A stretch of DNA of 64,000 bases, from positions 13,953,872 through 14,017,871 of the forward strand of contig NC_087068.1 of NCBI RefSeq assembly GCF_963678635.1, written 5' to 3'. Position numbers and translations under genes: made by a program. The notes beneath the pieces were generated by a model. The model was not told the DNA's origin and did not search any database. It was given only the letters and a program-made list of their open reading frames with translations. This document shows, piece after piece, positions 1 through 15,710 of the stretch. The stretch is from Symsagittifera roscoffensis (taxonomy: Eukaryota; Xenacoelomorpha; Acoela; Convolutidae). Numbering within the stretch: the first letter of the stretch is position 1; each line of letters begins with the position of its first letter.

Positions 1-3000
1 TCGTTTGCTGAGACAAATGTTGGCTCCATTTGATACATAATAGAAATATTCAAAAAGGACCTTCATTTGCTAAGACAAATGATGACTCCAATTGATACAT
101 ACAAAAAGTTTTCAAAGAGGACCTTCATTTGCTAGGACAAATGTTCACTCCATTTGATACATACTAAAAGTTTTCAAAGAGGACCTTCATTTGCTAAGAC
201 AAATGTTCACTCCATTTGATACATACTAAAAGTTTTCAAAGAGGACCTTCATTTGCTAAGACAAATATTGACTCCAATTGATACATACAAAAAGTTTTCA
301 AAGAGGACCTTCATCTGCTAAGACAAACGTTCACTCCATTTGATACATACTAAAAGTTTTCAAAGAAGACCTTCGTTTGCTAAGACAAAAGTTGACTCCG
401 TTTGATACATAATAAAGTTTTTCAAAGAGAACCTTTATTTGCTAAGACAAATGTTGATTCCATTTGATAGATACTAATGTTTTCAAAGAGGTATTTATTT
501 GCTAAGACAAACGTTGACTCCATTTGATACAAACTAAAAGTTTTCAAAGAGGACCTTCATTTGCTAAAACAAATGTTCACCCCAATTGATACATACTAAA
601 AAATTTCAAAGAGGACCTTCATTTGCTAAGACAAATGTTGGTTCCACTTGATAGATACTAAAGTTTTCAAAGAGGTATTTATTTGCTAAGATAAATGTTG
701 ACTCCATTTGATACATACTAAAAGTTTTCAAAGAGGACCTTCATTTGCTAAGACAAATGTTGACTCCATTTTACACATACTAAAAGTTTTCAAAAAGGAC
801 CTTCATTTGCTAAGACAAATGTTGACTCCATTTGATACATACTAAAATTTTTCAAAGAGGACCTTTATTTGCTAAGACAAATGTTGACTCCATTTGATAG
901 ATACTAATGTTTTCAAAGAGGTAATTATTTGCTATGACAATTGTTGACTCCATTTGATAGATACTAAAGTTTTCAAAGAGAACCCTCATTTGCTAAGACA
1001 AGTGTTGACTCCATTTGATACATACTTAAAGTTTTCAAAGAAGACGTTCATTTGCTAGGACAAATATTGACTCCATTTGATACACATAAAAATTTTCAAA
1101 GAGGAACTTTATTTGCTAAAACAATTGTTGACTCCATTTGATACATACTAAACGTTTTCGGAGAGGACATTCATTGGCTAAGACAAATGTTGACTCCATT
1201 TGATACATATTAAAAGTTTTCAAAGAGGATTTTTACTTGCTAAGACAATTGTTGACTCCATTTGATACATACTAAGAGTTTTCAAAGAGGACTTTCATTT
1301 GCTAAGACAAATGTTGATTCCATTTGATAGATACTAATGTTTTCAAAGAGGTATTTTTTTGCTATGACAAATGTTGACTCCATTTGATACAAACTAAAAG
1401 TTTTCAAAGAGGACCTTCATTTGCTAAGACAAATGTTAGCTCCATTTGATACATAATAGAAATATTCAAAGAGGACCTTCATTTGCTAAGGCAAATGATG
1501 ACTCCAATTGATACATACAAAAAATTTTCAAAGAGGACCTTCATTTGCTAAGACAAATGTTCACTCCATTTGATACATACTAAAAGTTTTCAAAGAGGTC
1601 CTTCAATTGTTAAGACAAAAGTTGACTCCGTTTGATAGATACTAAACGTTTTCAAAGAGGACATTTATTTGCTAAGACAAATGTTGATTCCATTTGATAG
1701 ATACTAATGTTTACAAAGAAGTATTTATTTGCTAAGACAAATGTTGACTCTATTTGATACAAACTAAAAGTTTTCAAAGAGGACCTTCGTTTGCTAAGAC
1801 AAATGTTGGCTCTATTTGATACATAATAAAAAATATTCAAAGAGGACCTTCATTTGCTAAGACAAATGATGACTCCAATTGATACATACAAAAAATTTTC
1901 AAAGAGGACCTTCATTTGCTAAGACAAATGTTCACTCCATTTGATACATACTAAAAGTTTTCAAAGAGGACCTTCATTTGCTAAGACAAAAGTTGACTCC
2001 GTTTGATACATATTAAACGTTTTCAAAGAGGATCTTCATTTGCTAAGACAAATGTTGGCTCCATTTGATACATAATAGAAATAATCAAAAAGAACCTTCA
2101 TTTGCTAAGACAAATGTTGACTCCATTTGATACTTACTAAAAGTTTTCAAAGAGGACCTTTTTTTGCTGAGACAAATGTTGACTCCATTTGATACATACT
2201 AAAAGTTTTCAAAGAGGACCTTTATTTGCTAAGACAAATGTTGACTCCATTTGATACATACAAAAAGTTTTCAAAGAGGACCTTCATTTGCTAAGACAAA
2301 TGTTCACTCCATTTGATACATACTAAAAGTTTTCAAAGAGGACTTTTATTTGCTAAGACAAATGTTGACTCCATTTGATACATACTAAAAGTTTTCAAAG
2401 AGGACTTTTATTTGCTAAGACAATTGTTGACTCCATTTGATAGATACTAAAGTTTTCAAAGAGAACCCTCATTTGCTAAGACAAGTGTTGACTCCATTTG
2501 ATACATACTAAAAGTTTTCAAAGAAGACGGTCTTTTGCTAGGACAAATATTGACTCCATTTGATACATACTAAAACTTTTCAATGAGGAACTTTTTTTGC
2601 TAAAACTATTGTTGACTCCATTTGATACATACTAAAATTTTTCAATGAGGAACTTTATTTGCTAAAACAATTGTTGACTCCATTTGATACATACTAAAAG
2701 TTTTCAAAGAGGACCTTCATTTGCTAAGACAAATGTTGACTCCATTTGATACATACTAAACGTTTTCAAAGAGGACCTTTACTTGCTAATACAAATGTTG
2801 ACTCCATTTGATACATACTAAAAGTTTTTAAAGAGGACGTTCACTTGCTAAGACAAATGTTGGTTCCATTTGATAGATACTAAAGTTTTCAAAGAGGTAT
2901 TTATTTGCTAAGACAAAGGTTGACTCCATTTGATTTATACTAAAAGTTTTCAAAGAGGACCTTCATTTGCTAAGACAAATGTTGACTCCATTTGATACAT

Positions 3001-6000
3001 ACTAAAAGTTTTCAAAGAGGACCTTTACTTGCTGAGACAAATGTTGACTCCATTTGATACATACTAAAAGTTTTTAAAGAGGACGTTCACTTGCTAAGAC
3101 AAATGTTGGTTCCATTTGATAGATACTAAAGTTTTCAAAGAAGTATTTATTTGCCAAGACAAATTTTGACTCCATTTGATAGATACTTATGTTTTCAAAG
3201 AGGTAATTATTTGCCAAGACAAATGTTGACTCCATTTGATACATACTAAAAGTTTTCAAAGAGGACTTTTGTTTGCTAAGACAATTGTTGACTCCAGTTG
3301 ATACATACTAAAAGTTTTTAAAGAGGACCTTCACTTGCTAAGACATGTTGACTCCATTTGATAGATACTAAAGTTTTCAAAGAGGTATTTATTTGCTAAG
3401 ACAAATGTTGACTCCATTTGATAGATACTAAAGTTTCAAAGAGAACCCTCATTTGCTAAGACAAGTGTTGACTCCATTTGATACATACTAAAAGTTTTCA
3501 AAGAAGACCTTCATTTGCTTAGACAAATATTGACTCCATTTGATACATACTAAAAATTTTCAAAGAGGAACTTTAATTGCTAAAACAATTGTTGACTCCA
3601 TTTGATACATACTAAAAGTTTTCAAAGAGGACCTTCTTTTGCTAAGACAAATGTTGACTCCTTTTGATACATACTAAAAGTTTTCGGAGAGGACCTTCAT
3701 TGGCTAAGACAAATGTTGACTCCATTTGATGCATACTAAAAGTTTTTAACGATGACCTTCACTTGCTAAGACATGTTGACTCCATTTGATAGATACTAAA
3801 GTTTTCAAAGAGGACTTTGCTAAGACAATTGTTGACCCCAGTTGATACATACTAAAAGTTTTTAAAGAGGACCTTCACTTGCTAAGACATTTCGACTCCA
3901 TTTGATAGATACTAAAGTTTTCAAAGAGGTATTTATTTGCTAAGACAAATGTTGTTTCCAGTTGATACATACTAAAAGTTTTTGAAGAGGACCTTCACTT
4001 GCTAAGACATGTTGACTCCATTTGATAGATACTAATGTTTTCAAAGAGGTAATTATTTGCTAAGACAAATGTTGACTCCATTTGATACATACTAAAAGTT
4101 TTCAAAGAGGACTTTTATTTGCTAAGACAATTGTTGACTCCAGTTGATACATACTAAAAGTTTTTAAAGAGGACCTTCACTGCTAACACATGTTGACTCC
4201 ATTTGATAGATACTAAAGTTTTCAAAGAGGTATTTATTTGCAAAGACAAATGTTGACTCCATTTGATAGATACTAAAGTTTTCAAAGAGAACCCTCATTT
4301 GCTAAGACAAGTGTTGACTCCATTTGATAAATACTAAAAGTTTTCAAAGAAAACCTTCATTTGCTAAGACAAACATTGACTCCATTTGATACATACTAAA
4401 AATTTTCAAAGAGGAACTTTATTTGCTAAAACAATTGTTGACTCCATTTGATACATACTAAAAGTTTTTAAAGAGGACCTTCATTTGCTAAGACAAATGT
4501 TGACTCCATTTGATACATACTAAAAGTTTTCGGAGAGGACCTTCATTGGCTAAGACAAATGTTGACTCCATTTGATACATATTAAAAGTTTTCACAGAGG
4601 ACTTTCATTTGCTAAGACAAATGTTGATTCCATTTGATAGATACTAATGTTTTCAAGGAGGTATTTATTTGCTAAGACAAATGTTGACTCCATTTGATAT
4701 AAACTAAAAGTTTTCAAAGAGGACCTTCATTTGATAAGACAAATGATGACTCCAATTGATACATACAAAAAATTTTCAAAGAGGACCTTCATTTGCTAAG
4801 ACAAATGTTCACTCCATTTGATACATACTAAAAATTTTCAAAGAGGACCTTCAATTGCTAAGACAAAAGTTGACTCCGTTTGATACATACTAAACGTTTT
4901 CAAAGAGGACTTTTATTTGCTAAGACAAAGGTTGACTCCATTTGATAGATACTAATGTTTTCAAAGAGGTAATTATTTGCTAAGGCAAATGTTGACTCCA
5001 TTTGATACATACTAAAAATTTTCAAAGAGGAACTTTATTTGCTAAAACAATTGTTGACTCCATTTGATACATACTAAAAGTTTTTAAAGAGGACCTTCAT
5101 TTGCTAAGACAAATGTTGACTCCATTTGATACATACTAAAAGTTTTCGGAGAGGACCTTCATTGGCTAAGACAAATGTTGACTCCATTTGATACATATTA
5201 AAAGTTTTCAAAGAGGACCTTTACTTGCGAAGACAATTGTTGACTCCATTTGATACATACTAAGAGTTTTCAAAGAGGACTTTTATTTGCTAAGACAAAT
5301 GTTGATTCCATTTGATAGATGCTAATGTTTTCAAAGAGGTATTTATTTGCTAAGATAATTGTTGACTCCATTTGATACAAACTAAAAGTTTTCAAAGAGG
5401 ACCTTCGGTTGCTAAGACAAATGTTGGCTCCATTTGATACATAATAGAAATATTCAAAGAGGACCTTCATTTGCTAAGACAAATGATGACTCCATTTGAT
5501 ACATACTACAAATTTTCAAAGAGGACCTTCAATTGCTAAGACAAAAGTTGAATCCGTTTGATACATAATAAACGTTTTCAAAGAGGACTTTTATTTGCTA
5601 AGGCAAATGTTAATTCCATTTGATAGATACTAATGTTTTCAAGGAGGTATTTATTTGCTAAGACAAATGTTGACTCCATTTGATACAAACTAAAAGTTTT
5701 CAAAGAGGACCTTCATTTGCTAAGACAAATGATGACTCCAAGTGATACATACAAAAAATTTTCAAAGAGGACCTTCATTTGCTAAGACAAATGTTCACTC
5801 CATTTGATACATACTAAAAATTTTCAAAGAGGACCTTCAATTGCTAAGACAAAAGTTGACTCCGTTTGATACATACTAAACGTTTTCAAAGAGGACTTTT
5901 ATTTGCTAAGACAAATGTTGATTCCATTTGATAGATACTAATGTTTTCAAGGAGGTATTTATTTGCTAAGACAAATGTTGACTCCATTTGATACAAACTA

Positions 6001-6770
6001 AAAGTTTTCAAAGAGGACCTTCATTTGCTAAGACAAATGATGACTCCAATTGATACATACAAAAAAAATTTCAAAGAGGACCTTCATTTGCTAAGACAAA
6101 TGTTCACTCCATTTGATACATACTAAAAGTTTTCAAAGAGGACCTTCATTTGCTAAGACAAAAGTTGACTCCGTTTGATACATACTAAACGTTTTCAAAG
6201 AGGACCTTCGTTTGCTAAGACAAATGTTGGCTCCATTTGATACATAATATAAATATTCAAAGAGGACCTTCATTTGTCAAGACAAATGTTGACTTCTTTT
6301 GATACTTACTAAAAGTTTTCAAAGAGGTCCTTTTTTTGCTAAGACAATTGTTGACTCCATTTGATACATACTAAAAGTTTTCAAAGAGGACCTTTATTTG
6401 CTAAGACAAATGTTGACTCCATTTGATACATACAAAAAAGTTTCAAAGAGGACCTTCATTTGCTAAGGCAAATGTTCACTCCATTTGATACATACTAAAA
6501 GTTTTCAAAGAGGACCTTTATTTGCTAAGACAAATGTTGACTCCATTTGATACATACTAAAAGTTTTCAATGAGGACTTTTATTTGCTAAGACAATTGTT
6601 GACTCCATTTGATACATACAAAAAGTTTTCAAAGAGGAGCTTTATTTGCTAAGACAAATGTTGACTCCATTTGATACAAACAAAAAGTTTTCAAAGAGGA
6701 CCTTCATTTGCTAAGGCAAATGTTCACTCCATTTGATACGTACTAAAAGTTTTCAAAGAGGACCTTTATT

Positions 6771-9104
6771 TGCTAAGACAAATGTTGACTCCATTTGATA
6801 CATACTAAAAGTTTTCGGAGAGGACCTTCATTGGTTAAGACAAATGTTGACTCCATTTGATAGATACTAAAGTTTTCAAAGAGAACCCTCATTTGCTAAG
6901 ACAAGTGTTGACTCCATTTGATACATACTAAAAGTTTTCAAAGAAGATGTTCTTTTGCTAGGACAAATATTGACTCCATTTGATACATACTAAAATTTTC
7001 AAAGAGGAACTTTATTTGCTGAAACAATTGTTGACTCCATTTGATACACACTAAAAGTTTTCAAAGAGGACCTTCATTTGCTAAGACAAATATTGACTCC
7101 ATTTGATACATACTAAAAGTTTTCGGAGAGGACCTTCATTGGCTAAGACAAATGTTGACTCCATTTGATACATATTAAAAAATTTCAAAGAGGACCTTGA
7201 CTTGCTAAGACAAATGTTGACTCCATTTGATACATACTAAAAGTTTTTAAAGAGGACCTTCACTTGCTTAGACATGTTGACTCCATTTGATAGATACTAA
7301 AGTTTTCAAAGAGAATTAGTTTGCTAAGACAAATGTTGACTCCATTTGATAGATACTATTGTTTTCAAAGAGGTAATTATTTGCTAAGACAAATGTTGAC
7401 TCCATTTGATACATACTAAAAGTTTTCAAAGAGGACTTTTATTAGCTAAGACAAATGTTGACTCCATTTGATACATACTAAAAGTTTTCAAAGAGGACCA
7501 TTATTTGCTAAGACAAATGTTGACTTCATTTGATACATACTAAAAGTTTTCAAAGAGGACCATTATTTGCTAAGACAAATGTTGACTCCATTTGATACAT
7601 ACTAAAAGTTTTCAAAGAGGACCTTCATTTGCTAAGACAAATGTTGACTCCATTTGATACATACTAAGAGTTTTCAAAGAGGACCTTCAATTGCTAAGAC
7701 AAATGTTGACTCCATTTGATACATACCAAAAGTTTTCAAAGAGGACTTTTATTTGCTAAGACAAACCTTGACTCCATTTGATACATACTAAAAGTTTTCA
7801 AAGAGGACCTTCATTTTCGAAGACAAACGTTGACGCCATTTGATACATACTAAAAGTTTTCAAAGAGGACCTCATTTGCTAAAACAAATAAAGATTCCAT
7901 TCAATACATACGAAAAATTTTCAAGAGGACCATTAATTGCTAAGACAAATGTTGACTCCATTTGATACATACTAAAAGTTTTCGGAGAGGACCTTCATTG
8001 GTTAAGACAAATGTTGACTCCATTTGATAGATACTAAAGTTTTCAAAGAGAACCCTCATTTGCTAAGACAAGTGTTGACTCCATTTGATACATACTAAAA
8101 GTTTTCAAAGAAGATGTTCTTTTGCTAGGACAAATATTGACTCCATTTGATACATACTAAAATTTTCAAAGAGGAACTTTATTTGCTGAAACAATTGTTG
8201 ACTCCATTTGATACACACTAAAAGTTTTCAAAGAGGACCTTCATTTGCTCAGACAAATATTGACTCCATTTGATACATACTAAAAGTTTTCGGAGAAGAC
8301 CTTCATTGGCTAAGACAAATGTTGACTCCATTTGATACATATTAAAAAATTTCAAAGAGGACCTTGACTTGCTAAGACAAATGTTGACTCCATTTGATAC
8401 ATACTAAAAGTTTTTAAAGAGGACCTTCACTTGCTTAGACATGTTGACTCCATTTGATAGATACTAAAGTTTTCAAAGAGAATTAATTTGCTAAGACAAA
8501 TGTTGACTCCATTTGATAGATACTATTGTTTTCAAAGAGGTAATTATTTGCTAAGACAAATGTTGACTCCATTTGATACATACTAAAAGTTTTCAAAGAG
8601 GACTTTTATTAGCTAAGACAAATGTTGACTCCATTTGATACATACTAAAAGTTTTCAAAGAGGACCATTATTTGCTAAGACAAATGTTGACTCCATTTGA
8701 TACATACTAAAAGTTTTCAAAGAGGACCATTATTTGCTAAGACAAATGTTGACTCCATTTGATACATACTAAAAGTTTTCAAAGAGGACCTTCATTTGCT
8801 AAGACAAATGTTGACTCCATTTGATACATACTAAGAGTTTTCAAAGAGGACCTTCAATTGCTAAGACAAATGTTGACTCCATTTGATACATACCAAAAGT
8901 TTTCAAAGAGGACTTTTATTTGCTAAGACAAACCTTGACTCCATTTGATACATACTAAAAGTTTTCAAAGAGGACCTTCATTTTCGAAGACAAACGTTGA
9001 CGCCATTTGATACATACTAAAAGTTTTCAAAGAGGACCTCATTTGCTAAAACAAATAAAGATTCCATTCAATACATACGAAAAATTTTCAAGAGGACCAT
9101 TATT
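6771..9104. repeat. 1167-bp tandem duplication inside the satellite
   Basis: Two nearly identical blocks (about 6771-7937 and 7938-9104). Private variants recur at an exact offset of 1167 bp: the TTCGGAGAGG junction at 6814 and 7981, AAGATGTTCT at 6944 and 8111, and CAAATAAAG at 7885 and 9052. Only scattered differences are visible between them, so the duplication is recent relative to the monomers around it. Breakpoints are approximate because both flanks are satellite. Confidence 0.85.
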
Positions 9105-9354
9105 TGCTAAGACAAATGTTGACTCAATTTGATACATACTAAAAGTTTTCAAACAGGACCTTCACTTGCTAAGACAAACGTTGACTCCAATTGATACATA
9201 CTAAAAGTTTTCGAAGTGGAGCTTTCTTTGCTAAGACAAATGTTGACTCCATGTGTTGCATACTAAAAGTTTTCAAAGAGGACCTTTTTTTGCTAAGACA
9301 AATGTTGACTCCATTTGATACATACTAAGAGTTTTCAAAGAGGACCTTCAATTG

Positions 9355-12300
9355 CTAAGACAAATGTTGACTCCAGTTGATACATATTAAATGTTTTCAA
9401 AGAGGACCTTTACTTGCTAAGACAAATTTTGACTCCATTTGATACATACTAAAAGTTTTTAAAGAGGACGTTCACTTGCTAAGACAAATGTTGGTTCGAT
9501 TTGATAGATACTAAAGTTTTCAAAGAGGTATTTATTTGCTAAGACAAAGGTTTACTCCATTTGATACATACTAAAAGTTTTTAAAGAGGATCTTCACTTG
9601 CTTAGACATGTTGACTCCATTTGATAGATACTAAAGTTTTCAAAGAGAATTTATTTGCTAAGACAAAAGTTGACTCCATTTGATAGATACTAATGTTTTC
9701 AAAGAGGTAATTATTTGCTAAGACAAATGTTGACTCCATTTGATACATACTAAAAGTTTTCAAAGAGGACTTTTATTTGCTAAGACAATTGTTGACTCCA
9801 GTTGATACATACTAAAAGTTTTTAAAGAGGACCTTCACTTGCCAAGACATGTTGACTCCATTTGATAGATACTAAAGTTTTCCAAGAGTCATTTATTTGC
9901 TAAGACAAATTTTGACTCCATTTGATAGATACTAAAGTTTTCAAAGAGAACCCTCATTTGCTAAGACAAGTCTTGACTCCATTTGATACATACTAAAAGT
10001 TTTCAAAGAAGACCTTCATTTGCTAAGACAAATATTGACTCCATTTGATACATACTAAAAATTTTCAAAGAGGAACTTTAATTGCTAAAACAATTGTTGA
10101 CTCCATTTGATACATACTAAAAGTTTTCAAAGAGGACCTTCTTTTGCTAAGACAAATGTTGACTCCTTTTGATACATACTAAAAGTTTTCGGAGAGGACC
10201 TTCACTTGCTAATACATGTTGACTCCATTTGATAGATACTAAAGTTTTCAAAGAGGTATTTATTTGTTATGACAAATGTTGACTCCATTTGATAGATACT
10301 AAAGTTTTCAAAGAGGTAATTATTTGCTAAGACAAATGTTGACTCCATTTGATAGAAACTAAAGTTTTCAAAGAGAACCCTCATTTGCTAAGACAAGTGT
10401 TGACTCCATTTGATACATACTAAAAGTTTTCAAAGAGGACCTTCACTTGCTAAGACATGTTGACTCCATTTGATAGATACTAAAGGTTTTAAAGATGTAT
10501 TCATTTGCTAAGACAAATGTTGACTCCATTTGATAGATACTAATGTTTTCAAAGAGGTAATTATTTGCTAAGACAAATGTTGACTCCAATTGATACATAC
10601 TAAAAGTTTTGAAAGAGGACTTTTATTTGCTAAGACAATTGTTGACTCCAGTTGATACATACTAAAAGTTTTTAAAAGGACCTTCACTTGCTAAGACATG
10701 TTGACTCCATTTGATAGATACTAAAATTTTCAAAGAGGTATTTTTTCGCTAAGACAAATGTTGACTCCATTTGATAGATACTAAAGTTTTCAAAGAGGAC
10801 CTTCACTTGCTAAGACATGTTGACTCCATTTGATAGATACTAATGTTTTCAAAGATGTAATTATTTGCTAAGACAAATGTTGACTCCATTTGATACATAC
10901 TAAAAGTTTTCAAAGAGGACTTTTATTTGCTAAGACAATTGTTGACTCCAGTTGATACATACTAAAAGTTTTTAAAGAGGACCTTCACTTGCTAAGACAT
11001 GTTGACTCCATTTGATAGCTACTAAAGTTTTCAAAGAGGTATTTATTTGCTAAGACAAATGTTGACTCCATTTGATAGATACTAATGTTTTCAAAGAGGT
11101 AATTATTTGCTAAGACAAATGTTGACTCCATTTGATACATACTAAAAGTTTTCAAAGAGGACTTTTATTTACTAAAACAATTGTTTACTCCAGTTGATAC
11201 ATACTAAAAGTTTTTAAAGAGGACCTTCACTTGCTAAGACATGTTGACTTCATTTGATAGATACTAAAGTTTTCAAAGAGGTATTTATTTGCTAAGACAA
11301 TTGTTGACTCCAGTTGATACATACTAAAAGTTTTTAAAGAGGACTTTTATTTGCTAAGACAATTGTTTACTCCAGTTGATACATACTAAAAGTTTTTAAA
11401 GAGGACCTTCACTTGCTAAGACATGTTAACTCCATTTGATAGATACTAAAGTTTTCAAAGAGGTATTTATTTGCTAAGACAAATGTTGACTCCATTTGTT
11501 AGATACTAAAGATTTCAAAGGGAACCCTCATTTGCTAAGACAAGTGTTGACTCCATTTGATACATACTAAAAGTTTTTAAAGAGGACCTTCACTTGCTAA
11601 GACATATTGACTCCATTTGATAGATACTAAAGTTTTCAAAGAGGCATTTTTTTGCTAAGACAAATTTTGACTCCATTTGATAGATACTAAAAGTTTTCAA
11701 AGAGGACTTTTATTTGCTAAGACAATTGTTGACTCCAGTTGATACATACTAGTAGTTTTTAAAGAGGACCTTCACTTGCTAAGACATGTTGACTACATTT
11801 GATAGCTACTAAAATTTTCAAAGAGGTATTTATTTGCTAAGACAAATGTTGACTCCATTTGATAGATACTAATGTTTTCAAAGAGGTAGTTATTTGCTAA
11901 GACAAATGTTGACTCCATTTGATACATACTAAAAGTGTTCAAAGAGGAGTTTTATTTGCTAAGACAATTGTTTACTCCAGTTGATACATACTAAAAGTTT
12001 TTAAAGAGGACCTTCACTTGCTAAGACATGTTGACTGCATTTGATAGATACTAAAGTTTTCAAAGAGGTATTTATTTGCTAAGACAATTGTTGACTCCAG
12101 TTGATACATACTAAAAGTTTTTAAAGAGGACCTTCACTTGCTAAGACATGTTGACTCCATTTGATAGATACTAAAGTTTTCAAAGAGGTATTTATTTGCT
12201 AAGACAAATGTTGACTCCATTTGATAGATACTAAAGTTTTCAAAGAGAACCCTCATTTGCTAAGACAAGTGTTGACTCCATTTGATACATTTTAAATGTT

Positions 12301-15300
12301 TTTAAAGAGGACCTTCACTTGCTAAGACATTTTGACTCCATTTGATAGATACTAAAGTTTTCAAAGGGGTATTTATTTGCTAAGACAAATGTTGACTCCA
12401 TTTGATAGATATAAATGTTTTCAAAGAGGTAATTATTTGCGAAGACAAATGTTGACTCCATTTGATACATACTAAAAGTTTTCAAAGAGGACTTTTATTT
12501 GCTAAGACAAATGTTGACTCCAGTTGATACATATTAAATGTTTTCAAAGAGGACCTTTACTTGCTAAGACAAATGTTGACTCCATTTGATACATACTAAA
12601 AGTTTTTAAAGAGGACGTTCACTTGCTAAGACAAATGTTGGTTCGATTTGATAGATACTAAAGTTTTCAAAGAGGTATTTATTTGCTAAGACAAAGGTTT
12701 ACTCCATTTGATACATACTAAAAGTTTTTAAAGAGGATCTTCACTTGCTTAGACATGTTGACTCCATTTGATAGATACTAAAGTTTTCAAAGAGAATTTA
12801 TTTGCTAAGACAAAAGTTGACTCCATTTGATAGATACTAATGTTTTCAAAGAGGTAATTATTTGCTAAGACAAATGTTGACTCCATTTGATACATACTAA
12901 AAGTTTTCAAAGAGGACTTTTATTTGCTAAGACAATTGTTGACTCCAGTTGATACATACTAAAAGTTTTTAAAGAGGACCTTCACTTGCCAAGACATGTT
13001 GACTCCATTTGATAGATACTAAAGTTTTCCAAGAGTCATTTATTTGCTAAGACAAATTTTGACTCCATTTGATAGATACTAAAGTTTTCAAAGAGAACCC
13101 TCATTTGCTAAGACAAGTCTTGACTCCATTTGATACATACTAAAAGTTTTCAAAGAAGACCTTCATTTGCTAAGACAAATATTGACTCCATTTGATACAT
13201 ACTAAAAATTTTCAAAGAGGAACTTTAATTGCTAAAACAATTGTTGACTCCATTTGATACATACTAAAAGTTTTCAAAGAGGACCTTCTTTTGCTAAGAC
13301 AAATGTTGACTCCTTTTGATACATACTAAAAGTTTTCGGAGAGGACCTTCACTTGCTAAGACATGTTGACTCCATTTGATAGATACTAAAGTTTTCAAAG
13401 AGGTATTTATTTGTTATGACAAATGTTGACTCCATTTGATAGATACTAAAGTTTTCAAAGAGGTAATTATTTGCTAAGACAAATGTTGACTCCATTTGAT
13501 AGAAACTAAAGTTTTCAAAGAGAACCCTCATTTGCTAAGACAAGTGTTGACTCCATTTGATAGAAACTAAAGTTTTCAAAGAGAACCCTCATTTGCTAAG
13601 ACAAGTGTTGACTCCATTTGATACATACTAAAAGTTTTCAAAGAGGACCTTCACTTGCTAAGACATGTTGACTCCATTTGATAGATACTAAAGGTTTTAA
13701 AGATGTATTTATTTGCTAAGACAAATGTTGACTCCATTTGATAGATACTAATGTTTTCAAAGAGGTAATTATTTGCTAAGACAAATGTTGACTCCAATTG
13801 ATACATACTAAAAGTTTTCAAAGAGGACTTTTATTTGCTAAGACAATTGTTGACTCCAGTTGATACATACTAAAAGTTTTTAAAAGGACCTTCACTTGCT
13901 AAGACATGTTGACTCCATTTGATAGATACTAAAATTTTCAAAGAGGTATTTTTTCGCTAAGACAAATGTTGACTCCATTTGATAGATACTAAAGTTTTCA
14001 AAGAGGACCTTCACTTGCTAAGACATGTTGACTCCATTTGATAGATACTAATGTTTTCAAAGATGTAATTATTTGCTAAGACAAATGTTGACTCCATTTG
14101 ATACATACTAAAAGTTTTCAAAGAGGACTTTTATTTGCTAAGACAATTGTTGACTCCAGTTGATACATACTAAAAGTTTTTAAAGAGGACCTTCACTTGC
14201 TAAGACATGTTGACTCCATTTGATAGCTACTAAAGTTTTCAAAGAGGTATTTATTTGCTAAGACAAATGTTGACTCCATTTGATAGATACTAATGTTTTC
14301 AAAGAGGTAATTATTTGCTAAGACAAATGTTGACTCCATTTGATACATACTAAAAGTTTTCAAAGAGGACTTTTATTTACTAAAACAATTGTTTACTCCA
14401 GTTGATACATACTAAAAGTTTTTAAAGAGGACCTTCACTTGCTAAGACATGTTGACTTCATTTGATAGATACTAAAGTTTTCAAAGAGGTATTTATTTGC
14501 TAAGACAATTGTTGACTCCAGTTGATACATACTAAAAGTTTTTAAAGAGGACTTTTATTTGCTAAGACAATTGTTTACTCCAGTTGATACATACTAAAAG
14601 TTTTTAAAGAGGACCTTCACTTGCTAAGACATGTTAACTCCATTTGATAGATACTAAAGTTTTCAAAGAGGTATTTATTTGCTAAGACAAATGTTGACTC
14701 CATTTGTTAGATACTAAAGATTTCAAAGGGAACCCTCATTTGCTAAGACAAGTGTTGACTCCATTTGATACATACTAAAAGTTTTTAAAGAGGACCTTCA
14801 CTTGCTAAGACATATTGACTCCATTTGATAGATACTAAAGTTTTCAAAGAGGCATTTTTTTGCTAAGACAAATTTTGACTCCATTTGATAGATACTAAAA
14901 GTTTTCAAAGAGGACTTTTATTTGCTAAGACAATTGTTGACTCCAGTTGATACATACTAGTAGTTTTTAAAGAGGACCTTCACTTGCTAAGACATGTTGA
15001 CTACATTTGATAGCTACTAAAATTTTCAAAGAGGTATTTATTTGCTAAGACAAATGTTGACTCCATTTGATAGATACTAATGTTTTCAAAGAGGTAGTTA
15101 TTTGCTAAGACAAATGTTGACTCCATTTGATACATACTAAAAGTGTTCAAAGAGGAGTTTTATTTGCTAAGACAATTGTTTACTCCAGTTGATACATACT
15201 AAAAGTTTTTAAAGAGGACCTTCACTTGCTAAGACATGTTGACTGCATTTGATAGATACTAAAGTTTTCAAAGAGGTATTTATTTGCTAAGACAATTGTT

Positions 15301-15710
15301 GACTCCAGTTGATACATACTAAAAGTTTTTAAAGAGGACCTTCACTTGCTAAGACATGTTGACTCCATTTGATAGATACTAAAGTTTTCAAAGAGGTATT
15401 TATTTGCTAAGACAAATGTTGACTCCATTTGATAGATACTAAAGTTTTCAAAGAGAACCCTCATTTGCTAAGACAAGTGTTGACTCCATGTGATACATTT
15501 TAAATGTTTTTAAAGAGGACCTTCACTTGCTAAGACATTTTGACTCCATTTGATAGATACTAAAGTTTTCAAAGGGGTATTTATTTGCTAAGACAAATGT
15601 TGACTCCATTTGATAGATATAAATGTTTTCAAAGAGGTAATTATTTGCGAAGACAAATGTTGACTCCATTTGATACATACTAAAAGTTTTCAAAGAGGAC
15701 TTTTATTTGC
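9355..15710. repeat. ~3.15-3.2 kb tandem duplication inside the satellite
   Basis: Blocks of about 9355-12502 and 12503-15710 are near-identical. Private variants sit 3147 bp apart in the left part (GTTCGAT at 9494 and 12641; the same minus-strand reading frame starts at 10384 and 13531) and 3208 bp apart further right (GGTATTTTTTCGC at 10737 and 13945; CTAGTAGTT near 11750 and 14958). The 61-bp increase is one extra monomer in the second copy near 13500-13620. This is the signature of unequal exchange followed by a single-monomer gain. Confidence 0.85.
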
